Shown here: piece after piece, positions 36,602 through 48,600 of the stretch
Position numbering within the stretch: position 1 is the first letter of the stretch
Layout of the letters: every line of letters begins with the position of its first letter
DNA from: Ulota crispa
Lineage: Eukaryota > Streptophyta > Bryopsida > Orthotrichales > Orthotrichaceae
DNA: 64,000 bases
NCBI GenBank assembly: GCA_963920765.1
Contig: OY987244.1
Coordinates: 17,836,358-17,900,357, forward strand
Direction of reading: 5' to 3'
Position numbers and translations under genes: made by a program
Notes under the pieces: model-generated
What the model saw: only the letters and a program-made list of their open reading frames with translations
The model's database searches: none
Told to the model about the DNA's origin: nothing

Positions 36602-36640
36602 ATGCGTGGTGGTCGTGGTGGGTGGAGTCGGACGCCATGA
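36602..36640 (+). promoter_or_regulatory. 12-codon uORF overlapping the PRT6 start
   Basis: ATG at 36602 opens a 12-codon frame ending in TGA at 36638-36640. That stop shares three bases with the PRT6 ATG (36637-36639) in the string ATGA. If the transcript includes 36602, the arrangement would permit termination-coupled reinitiation or repress the main frame. Whether it does depends on where the leader splices. Confidence 0.45.
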
Positions 36641-39600
36641 GCTTCTCCTCGTGGTGGCAATGGTTCATTCCCGAGGAGGCCAAGGAGAGGGTGCGCATTC
36701 ACGAGCGCCTCATGTGCCCCCTTCACGTGTCGTTCCCGCAGTACTTGGAAGCGTTGCAATCCCGTGGGCAGGCGCAGTGCACGACTGTGTGGACCAGAGG
36801 CACTGTGGCGTACCGCTGCCGAACATGCCAGTTCAACGATTCCAGGTCTCTCTCTTCTCTGCACTAATCCTCTCTTTTTTCTGGTGTTTTTTTAACCAAA
36901 ACTAGCTGGGGATTTCATATTGTGAAAACCGAGGTTTCTCGGATTGCACCAATCTTCTCTTTCTGGTGTTTTTTTGAACTAAAACTAGCTAGGAATTTCA
37001 TATTGTGAAAACTGAGGTTTCTCGGATTATACCAATCCTCTCTTTTTATGGAGTTTTTTGAACCAAAACTAGCTGAAACTATCATATTGTGAAACTGAGG
37101 TTTTTCGGATTGAAACAGAGAGTCTGGATTGCCTTCACATTTTGATGCTCTCTTGTCCGAACCAGCTCTTCAATACACTGTCATGCCTTAAGCCAATGGG
37201 CAAAGCCGTTTCAATAAACTGCTACTGGAATGTGTATAGATGCCAGCTCGAATGATAGGTTACAACGAGTTTCAATTTTCTCAACTTTTTAGGGCTGTTT
37301 AGGTAGAAGGGCATCGTCCATTTCCTCTGCTTTGAGCTCAGGGAAAAAGAAGCCGAATGCGTGGCTATAATGGTGGAATTTCGTCAAGGACTGTAATGTA
37401 ATTTTTGTTCTGACAATATTAATTGCTGTGCAGTGCCATTTGTGTGGATTGTTTTGTGAGGGGTCAGCATAGAGAGCATGATTATGGTAAGTTTCTCGTG
37501 ACATGGGGTTCAAAATGATAACACGGTTTTCATGATTCTTTTTAGAGTGGAAAGATGTGGACAGAATCAAGGGCCTAGTTTCTCATTCGTTGACACAATT
37601 TTTGTGAATGCAGTGATGTATCACAGTGAGTCAGGCGGGTGTTGTGACTGTGGAGACCCAGAGGCTTGGAAAGAAAAAGGGTAATCACAACATTCGTAGT
37701 TCCTTTGGAAACATGTGTGTTCTGAAAAGCTCTGTATTTGGTGGTTTGAAAGATTTTCAGGCATTCTCCACTGTTGTTCTGATTATGATACTCAGTTTTT
37801 GAATGTAACTCTTGTGTTCAACCTATGGCATTTTCAAGGAGAAAAAAACGCTAGCAAGCTTGGTTTCGACATTCACATGAGGTGGCTTGTTTTTGAACAG
37901 GTTTTGCAGTGCACACCGTAGCGTGGATCTTCAGGAACTCTCTGTACCGCCATCGCTTGAGGGTCCTACGAAAGATTCAGGTTGGAATCTGGTCCTGTTC
38001 TGGAAGAACCATGAATGGAGTTTGTTCGTTTGTGATTTTATGGGACATTTACGGTACCTGGTGTCTTCATGTGTATGAGAGCTGACCTTTGTCTTTTCTA
38101 AAGAAATGACTGGTGATAAGAAAGACAAAAGATTTTTTTGTTGCTTATTTTGATAATAACTCCGAGTAGCTTGCTACAAATTTGGCTTAATTCTTTGCTT
38201 TGATGGTGACCTCCATCTGGTGTGAACATGTTATTGTGTCACTCTTGTAAGTGCACGAATTTTTGATACAATATGCTTTATAAAGTACAAATTGTGAAGT
38301 TCGCATGAAAAACATCTTATTGCTGATGAGTTCTTTTTTTGTTTTTTTGTGATTTTTGGTGCACCAGTGAGCACTGTTTTGGGCATGCTTTCGTGCATCA
38401 TCAGTTACATCCCTGAAGTGAAGGGAGGACCTCCAGTTTCTGAGAAGAAAAAGCTAGAGACGGCCATGATTTTCCTCGATTGGCTTAAAAAGGTATGTCT
38501 TGGGGATTATTACTAGTCCCTTACTTTTGTTTGAGGGTTTGAAGCTTATCAGTAATTTTGACTTCCATGCTATTAGTGGAAATATCTCTCAAAAGTTGGT
38601 CGATAGGGTGCTGCATGTCTATTGTGATTGAAAACGGAAACTACGTGTACCTGATGTTTAACATGTTTTCTTCCATGCATCGCTGATTTCTCTCGTCTTG
38701 CATGATTTTTTATTTAGTTTTGTATTATGTTTGTCCAGTTGTGCTCCGTGGATGCTTTTCGCAAGATTGTGTGTTCGGAAGTTGTCCGGATGACTGCGAA
38801 GGACATCTTTACAAACGAGGTACCTTGCTCCGTCTAAATTTTTACCTTGTAAATCTCATAATTAATGTTGATATTTGGTTAGAATTTTGTTGCTGCTTTG
38901 TCTTATAATAGTGGCATGCTAGATTTGAAGTTGGCAATTGTATATCTAACCAAGTACATTAAATACCAGGGTCTTTTACATGCTTGCACTCTGCACCTTT
39001 CAAGGGCCTTCCAAGTGCTACTTGAGAATGCTGTTGCACTAATGTGCTTCTTTATTATTTGCAGTCAAAAACACCGTTACAGATTCTATTAAAGACTTTC
39101 GCTAGCATGCCAGAAGAGATCATGGAAGGGGTAAATGTTTTGAAAAATTTACACCGTTGGCCTGTTCTTGTGTGGCTCTTGCACTTGTAATAACTACGAC
39201 TGTAGAATTTTATACCTTGGTTTTTATGTATGCCTTGATGAGATGCTGAGCTTCTGCAATCTTCAGATTGTTTTGATATTGACAGCATGTGTTTTACTCA
39301 TTCTCTGTTTTGTCTGTAATTCAACTGCCTTGTAAATTTTGCAGGAAACGACCTTGTTTTTACAGATGCTTTATAATCCAATCTTTAAGCAGCAATATTC
39401 CGAGGAGCTCATGAATCACTATCAAACCATGATTGAGACCGTGGTTGATAGGAACATTCGAGCACCGTTAGATCCTGTTATTAAGCAGTTCAAAGCTCTT
39501 GACTCAAGTCTGGAGAGAGGTACATCAATAAGAAACTGAGATCTTCTTTTCCAATTTCAAAGAGGAGGTCTTTTACAGAAAGTTGCCCATGATAATCTCT

Positions 39601-42600
39601 ATGTTGGCTTAATCTGATTGCGCACTTTTGTTGGTTGCAGTTATGGTACAAATTTTTAATGTTCCTAACATGGAGTTGATCAAAGGCAAAGACTTGCTGA
39701 AATTATTCGTACTGAGTTTTCATAGAATCTTAATGCGCTGCGTGACGAGGTATTGGCCAAATCACCTACCGACAAACTCCTTTATGCTTATATGACAAAG
39801 TCCTTATACTGAAGTATCTGTTTTGTTTATCTCAGACTTGCAATCTATTTTAAGAAAGTAATTTTTGGTGTAAATGTTGGATTTTTACTTGTGCTCTTCA
39901 CCAGGGCTGACAGCGACACTAACGTAGTGGACGTTCGAGATCCAAGGATTTTATACAAGGTTAGTGAATGAAAAGCTTATCTTCAAATAGAGTTATTTTC
40001 ATTCGTTTCCAGGTTTTTAATGTTGCTCTGCTAATATATAGGCTTTGCTACAAACCTTGGAAACTCTTGATGTTTCATATATATGCCTGGGTTAGCTTCG
40101 ATACTAGTGGTTTTGTAGGAGACGATCTTTACGGTGCATGTGTGTTGTAGATGTACGTGAGGCCTCAAGGAGACTTGCGCTTGATTGTTGCTCATCAATC
40201 TGTTGCTCAACTGTTGCTTGAAGAGCAGCCTGATGTCTTCAGGAGTATTTTGGATGCACTTGTCCTACTCCAGGTTTGCGTTTAACCACTTTCATTATTT
40301 CACTTGTAGAACCTCCCCTACCTAAGGCTATTTTACAAAGCCTAAGCATGTTAAATTATGCCAATTGGAACGTAGATATATTACCCAAGATTACTTTAGG
40401 GAGTAGGTTTTCTTGTTAGTGTGGCCTTTTCAGCGTTTGCAGAATCTCTTTTGTGTTGCTTTTGTGTTTGACATCTTCTTTTTTCATCACATGTTGATTA
40501 AATGTTTGAGTTAATATTGTAAATTATTATGTATAGACATTTAAACTGGTGCTGAGAGGCTTTCAATGTTCTACTCTCAACTTTGGTTTGGACATCCTGC
40601 ATGTGACAATTCTCCTTTTTCTATGCAGTGGATGAACCCTTATCGGTCAACCAAACTTGTTGATTTTGAGTCGCAGAACGAGTGGACGTTAGCCATCCAA
40701 TTGGAGGTTTGTAGTTTTCAATACTTGTTCTTGCCATCAATATGTCCTCAAAGAATCTTATTGCTCATGTTCGATCGCGAAAAAAAGAGAGCAGGTTTTT
40801 CAGCTCCTTTGAGAGTTTTTGATTTTTGCATTTGTTTGTATTAGAAAAATCAACTGCTTTGCAAGGCCCTGTTGAGATTTCAATGCGGTAGTATGAGATT
40901 GTCGTGACATAATTTTGTTTGTGGTTGTTGCAGATGAACACAATGGCCATTGTATTTCAGATTGTTTCCAGATGCTTTACAATCTATAACCCTGAATTGG
41001 AAGATCCAACGGAAATATCTAGGAAAACACTACTATCAGCAGCTTCTTGTACTTTGGAAGGGTTACAGAAATACCTAAAGAAGGTTTGTACTTTTAGCTG
41101 TTTCTGTGAACCTTTTTGTCAAATTCATAACGTTTGTATCAGTTTATGTATGGCTAAGTGAAAGGTATAGTGATGGAAATGTATGTTTTTTTCCTTGACC
41201 TTTGGAAGACCAAGCAATCATCGTTCTAATATGTCCAGTCAGATTGCTTATATAGTAGAAAAAAACAATTAAACAAAAAGAAGGTTTCCATTGTGACGTT
41301 TCTTCCTTATGATGTGCAGGAATCAATGTTAAGGTTTTTGAGTGATACATCGTCCAACACTCCTATGTCACTCCACATTCCTTTACATAGGACACTGAGT
41401 GCCATATTGGCAAAACTTGTGCTCTTACCGTGGAAAGACTCGAAGGATGGGTTTCTTTCCAGCTTGAATTTCGGCTATTCAGAGAAAGAAGTATGTTGCA
41501 AGTATTTTTTTTGCTATTCAATCCTTTTATATCCTTAGGAGGAATGAGCTTTGACTACTTTAAAAGCTGCACCGCTGAAATCTGATAACTCGGCTTGATG
41601 GAATCAGTTCTTTTAAATCCTTGCTTTTGCATTAGAAATAGACTACTTCCACTTCATTCATAAGATCTGTTTTTCTTATTATTTGTCTCAATACGTTGCT
41701 TTGATCAGGTGCTTGCATTGATGGAGCATCCCTTACGTATTATGGTCTGGATGGCGCAGGTAATTTTTTTAGTTTATATTTGAAAGTAGTGTATAATACC
41801 AATAGTGATCTTCAGTCCTTGCAATTAACCTTAGGCAGTGGTGGAATTTCAAGCTTTTCTTGTAACCTGATATAGGATTGTGTGTCATTTAATGAGATTC
41901 TACAAGAGTTTTGAAACTATTGCTAGATTTGTCAGCATGGCTGTGACTCTTTTGTGACCTTTTCTTGCTGTTTTTGTAGATTCGAGCAAATCGATGGGTT
42001 TATGCTTCAGAGGACTTCAGCCGTTTGGAGCTTATATATAGAGGAAGTTTTTGGCACGATCAGTAAGTTTTTGCTGCAACACGGTTTTAAACCAGTACAT
42101 CCAATTTGAGTTTACTCATGCATGTTTTTGGGAGATCTCTATTCGTAATCGTTGGTTTTGCTTTGGAGCTAATGAAAATAAAAGAAAATTTATTGCACCA
42201 TCCTTTGCAGCTGCTAAGAAATCTTTCTCCAAATCTTGCAGATCCATGGACATGGATATATTGTTGTTGCAATTCTGTGCTGTGGCTCGAGAAAACATGG
42301 AGCATGCAGTTTTCATGCGAATGGCAGAGCGTTATGAGGTAAATATACAAGATTTTGCGAGGAGCTATTTCTGAAACTCTATTGAAACTAAGTGATCCAC
42401 ATTAATGCTTTCAGTTTGCAAAGTTTTGTAAAGTTTTGTAAAGCTTCTTAAGAATCTACAGACACTGCCTATTTCCTCGGTCTTGTGGTTTAATGTTACT
42501 TTTGTCACTGGCAGCTGAAGGACTTGGTTTCATCTCCCCAGTTTGAGCACGAAAAGCTTGTAGGAGACAAAATTTCGTTGTTGCAGGATTTCATCCGATT

Positions 42601-45600
42601 AGTTTTGCTGGTAAATTTTTGAAACTACCAATCTTTCTAAGTGATGTACTTTGAGTTGCTTGGCTTGGTTCTACATTAGCTATTTCAGGAATGCACCAGT
42701 TGTTGGTATTCATATTCATGACAAATACATAGAAATAGAAAGCTAATGTATGTCTTGTTCTTCAGGTTGTTCGCGAACGTCGTAACACAGGAATGAAGGA
42801 GGTGAGATTAGTTTTTTCTTTTATCTTCATTTTGTGATAAACAACCATGGTTCATACCTGCAATTAAATCTACATAATTTAATTATAGATATCTGCGTCA
42901 TCTCTAACACATATTCTTTTATCAATTGGCTGAAATTTCTCACATCCACTAATGAGCAAAAACAACATTCTGTCTTGGCAATGTTCTTTTCTTTTATGAT
43001 TTTGACTTGTTTGTGCTTTTCGTTTTATGCAATTTCTGAATTTTGAAATCCATTGCTGTAGGAGGAATGTCTGCGTTACGATGTCATCCAGTGGCTTTGT
43101 GTCAAGAATCAAACATATTCCCAGGTGAGATAGTAATTCTCTCTTGTTTAGTAAACCTCAAATTTTGACTTGGACTGTTTGTTTCGGGGTTTTTATTCCT
43201 AACATTTTTCTGTGATCTTCATCTCAGCTCTGCCGTGCCCTCAGCGCAGTTCCAGTGGATCATGAAAAACTGACTAGAACGCTTGAAGTTGTAGCCCAAT
43301 TCCATGATCCCAAGGTAATTGTTTTTATCAGTATGTACTTACAATGTTTTTTGAAAACAGTTGTTGAAGCATACTTGCTACAAATCATAACTTTCTCAGC
43401 CTGGATTTGCTTACTTCTGGGATTTTTCATAGTTTTACTGATATTCTTCGTTCTGAGATCAGGTTCAAGAGCGAGGTTACTATCAGTTGAAAGCGGAGTG
43501 CTGGCAGGAGTTTGATCCGTTGTTTGCTCACTTTTACTCAAATGAATTAGTAGAGGCCCAGGTAAGAGACCTTTTCAATTAGATTCTTACAAAGTAGCAG
43601 CAGCAGCCCAGTTTCTTAGAATATTACATGTTGCATGAAAAAGTAGTTTATTGCAAAGTTTCTTTAGTTGAAATGTATGAGCAAAATTTAGTAAGTGTGA
43701 CACCAAACCTCAAGCATTCTTTTTTATTTGAATGTCAAACGTGGTCTTATTGCTCTATAACTTAAAAACACAGTTTTTCCGGACGTTAATAATTTTATAA
43801 GACTTCTACAGGAGAGAGCAGGCCACGTTGGAAAGCTTCCACACTATTGGCGAATAAAGTCCTCTGGGGTTTTGAAAGAGCCTTACAATCGTCTCATCAA
43901 CCTTCTTCATACAGAGGTACTAGCTCATGTATTCTCTTTGCAAGATTAAGGGTTCAGAAAGATTCCGTTTTTTAATATTTATACTTTAATGCTTCTGAGG
44001 TTGTATGCATAGTTTCCACCTATGAATAATTTTGGTGAAGTACTAAATTTCTTTCGTGGATTTGCAGGAATGTCATCAGTTTTTGTGGAACGTGTTGAAC
44101 TACGTGAGTGCTCTGGTAATGAACGATTCTACAGCTACTGCTTGTGAATCACTTGGTGTTATAGCTTTGCAAATGATGGGACTTGCACTTCAGGATCGAA
44201 GGTATTAACGCTTTACATGTTCGAGTTTTGTTGATAAATGCCAAAGTGCCTGAGTCTCTTGTAATTCCAAGCTTTTTTTATATTCTTTTGCTGATTAGGT
44301 GCTGTAAGTATCGAAAAATTAGTGCTATAGCAAAAGAGGTTGTTGCTGTGTTTCGTTTTAAATGCTTAAAAGGATGTTCTTGTTGTAGGGATAATCCAGA
44401 AAGGTTTCCTGCATCCTCAGAGGCTTTTCAACCACTTCCCGTCTCTTCCAACGACATCTTTTATAATGTGCATTGTAGACCTCAATTCAATCAGAGCACA
44501 AGGAGTGCGAAGTGGGGAATCTATCAATCTGAGTCCCCGAGTATTTTGGATTTGCTTCGCAAGTTGCAAGATGTGACAAATGCTCCTCGTAAGTTGGCTT
44601 TTCTGATTTCTTTTCTTTACTTCTAAAGAAACTTTGTTTTTGGAACAGATTCTAATATGATTTTCTCAATGCTCAGGATTGGTTGACTCTGTGCACTTTG
44701 TGATGCATCTCCTGATGGCATCTCCGTATACCTTAACACCTGGAGCTTCACCAACGGATATAGAGTTGGTCCTTTCACCCAAATTGCATGTAAAGTTTCT
44801 CAACTCAGGTTGCACTTTTCTCCTGCAACTTTTATGACATAATTTTCTGAAACTTTCGTGTAAGCATCGTGCAGATCTGAGCAAATTCTCGTAATATTTA
44901 GTTATATTTTCTTATTTGTGAACTATAGAGATATTGTGGAACGGCCATACTGAATTGTATAATCGTTATCTACCTTTCCCAGGCTCGAGTTCATGCTACA
45001 GAAGATGACGAACGTCTACAGAAGAAACAGCGGCAGGAGGCAATTATGGCTCAATTCAAAGCCAAGTATGATTAATCTTAGTGGCTTTTTCTTAACCGTC
45101 TTGACTTAATGCTCTAATAATCCTATCTATACGATGGATTTATTGCTACTGCATCTTTACTACTTTTGATATTAACAACACTTTTGATTTTTGTATTTCC
45201 TTTTCTATGACACTCAAGGTAATTTGACCTTTTAGCACATCAGACAACACTTATGGGGTTTCTCTAAATTAAGGGTATGAAGTTCTCAGAGTATTGTCCT
45301 GGTTTGTTGAGGCAGGCAGAATGCATTTCTGGAGCAGTTTGAAGTCAGCGATGACGAAGAAAGTAGCACCACAAGTAATGTGGATAGTAAGTTGGGAGCA
45401 GGGAATGGCGTTGAAGATCCTTTATCTGAAGTTTCAAGCGTCGTTGCTGGAGGTACAAAAGCTTCAGTGGGAAGAATTGAAGCTCACGAGTGTGCTCTCT
45501 GTCGAAGCGAGGTATATTCTTTTAAATCTCAAATTTTAACACAAGTTTTGCAAAAACAGGGATTGTTGCGAACCCTGCAGTTGAATTCTCAACAGATAAT

Positions 45601-48600
45601 CCTCTCCACTTGTATAGCATTTATCTCAATGTTTAACTCCTAAAGGACCAAGATACTCAGTTTTGGCCTCTTTTGAGGAAGTCGTATTGGGACCAATTTT
45701 AACAAAAAATATTGACCAACACAGGCTGTAGTCTTCGCTGGTTCTGTTCCCGTATAAAACTTAACCTTGTCTGAATCATACCTTTCAACGTTTTGGTCAT
45801 TTTAAAACCGTAAAAATTTGGTCATTTAGTATTATTTGGCTTGCTTCATGTAATATTCAGTTCCTGGTTCCTGACTAAACAGTGACACCTTTTTTTGCCA
45901 TGCTCTCTTTGCAGTGCCGTGGTAACGACAAATCAACAGGCTGGATTGCATTTGTACAACGTTATAATATGCCAAAGCACGTCATAGAGAAGAGAGAAAT
46001 AGTAAACAGCAAAGAGTCTGCTGAGACTGTTGTAAAGATGGCAAGTACGACACAGAGCACGGAGTTACTTAGTGATGCCAAGCAGTTGGTTGTTTATACG
46101 GGAGAGAACGCCGTCGACCATGTACCGACAGAGCATGTCCGTTGTTGTGGCCATCAGGTATTTTTACTTCTCTTGCAACACATCTGAGCTGCAATGGATT
46201 CTAAATTCAACTCATTCTATCTTTTGATTTATTGTTAAAATCTATCCATTAAATAGATACCTCTGCCCCCTACCCTTTTTTTTTCTGTAAATGGATAACA
46301 TATGAGGATTATGTGAGGATATTTATAATAAATTTGCTGCAAATCGCTGATTTGTTTATGGTTTGTGCTCGCAGATGCATCAGGAGTGTTTTCAAAATTA
46401 TCACTCTTCTCTTCTGAAAAGCCACATCGACCATACTCTCTACGAAGGTAGTGTTTTGAATACATGACAGGTTTCATGCCATTTTCAGATGCTTCATGCT
46501 GTGCTAACTTTTGATTTTAGTTGCAGGAATCTGATTAATTAAAAGATATTTGTTATTTGTACCAAATTTTGCGTTCCGTTAGTATTGAGGTTTTGTTGCA
46601 AACCTAATTCAGTTTAATGACTTTGGAATGCTTACTTGTTTGGGTTACTAGGTAAAGGTATCATTGAAATTGACAAGATAGAGTTCCTGTGCCCAATTTG
46701 CCGTCGATTGGCAAATGCACTGCTGCCTGTTGTGCATCAAGCTAGTCTGTCAAGAATGGTGCAAGCTTGCGTGAATGACGATCTGGAGAATCAACGACAG
46801 TATTGGGAGAAATTCTGGGACAAATGCAAAAGCCTGCCCGGAACCCTGGATCAGTTTGCTTCTCAAGTAAAACTTAATCACACCTTTTCCTCATCTTTTT
46901 CTTCTAATAACTGTTTTGTAACTCCCTGTTTTGGTTCACATCATTGGCTCAAGGACGCAGTGTTTTTATAGCGAAAGTTTTATTGTGAAAGTGAATGTAC
47001 TTTTTTTAAAGGAGGTGGTCTTTGTTGCAGATTCTAAATGTGAGGAGCAATTACCGGTGTTTGAAAATAGAGGAAGCAAAGGAGTTACCAATGTGCTCTG
47101 TAAGTAATCACAATCTGATGCGAGATAGACATGTTGTAATTGCAACTCTTTATGGTTATTTACCAGTATCTAGAGAGTGGTTTGTTGATTCTGTTTTGCA
47201 ATTTGTTCTCTTTTTTTCTATCCTAAGCTTTTGGAAGACTATTAGGATAAAAATATTCATGATAATTGAGTGGTTTCCCTGATACTGAGCAGCAGCAACT
47301 CTTGTTATTGACATTGTTTCATGGGGATGTTTTCAGCCTTCTCCGAATGACATTGCAGCTTTTGCAGGTACTCTGGAAAGCTTTAGCTGCAAACATTATT
47401 CATTGCGAGGTGGAGACAAGAGAGGAGCTGCAGGAGGTTTCGACAGCCTCGCACCAGCCAAGTAACCAGCGCGTGTGGGGTGGCGAAACAGGACACTGGA
47501 TTGCTATCCAGGAGCTTGGAAAGCTAGCTATGGTCTCCAACACTCTTGACAACGGTACATTTTTCTTGTCTAACATTTTGACTGCACCTTAAGGAATTTA
47601 TGCTAAAAAATGAGAACTTAAAACCACACTGCTCATAAAACCTTTTCACAACATTATAAAGAGAACCTCCCCTTTTTATGTGTCGTCTCTTCTAACACTG
47701 TCCAAAAGTTCCTGAAACACACTAGTTCTGCTGAAAAGCCTTTCATTACACTATTGATATGAGTTGTGTTTTTGCTTTTTTATTTATAGGACAAGAGATG
47801 GCGACGAAGAAAGAGAAGATGAACACCATGCTGACCAAAATCTCACAATTCACGCAAAACAGAGAACTTGCTACGCAGAATAAGGATTTGCAAAACCTTT
47901 TCACTGTGGTACACGAAGCACTCTTGAGGTTTCAGAGCTCTGTGAAGGAAACTCGGCCACTGGAAATGTTGAAGAACAACAAAGGAAAGGAGGAGGACAT
48001 CTGCCAGAAGGTGGAGGTGTTGCGGAGGCCATTTTCCAGTGGATCTGTCCCTGCAGTGCTTGGATTCAGGGACTTCGATGCTCCGCAGCAAATGGATCCT
48101 CCCCTTTGGACAAGCTCTGATCCTCCTATGCCAGGATTTTATGATGCAAGAGGGATGCCTCCAGGGATGATGCCAGTCGCTGCTGCTGAAGAGCAATGGT
48201 CAGGGAAAGATACTGACATGAAGGGAACAGACGACTGCATTCCCACACAAGCCTCCTCTTACAGAACTGAATATCTTCGCAAACTTGAGCCTATGCAAAC
48301 TGACGTGGAGTGGAGCTCCACTTTACAAGACTGTGGTTTATTTGACGCCGACCCCTTTCGACTTCTTATTGTGCTACTGAGCGTGAGTTTACAGTCCTTT
48401 TTCTTTGGCACAACTTTTGCAGAGATTGTATAATTTCTCCTCATTTGGTGTCTTTTTTTTCATGAATCAGAAGAATTTTTTGGAGTTGTGTGTTGATTAT
48501 ACCCCCTTTTTCTCTTTTTGTGTGTGCAGGCTTTTCCAGGTTGGCCTAAAGTGGAAGAAATTTTGCTCCTGGTGAAGTTTGCGTACGTGGTGGCCTTGAC

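Noticed and set aside
47336-47367. Reading exon 33 of PRT6 from the AG at 47338, giving PSPNDIAAFAG
   Set aside because: That frame meets a stop within the exon, whereas starting at 47359 gives the conserved LWKALAANI and ETR segment and keeps phase.
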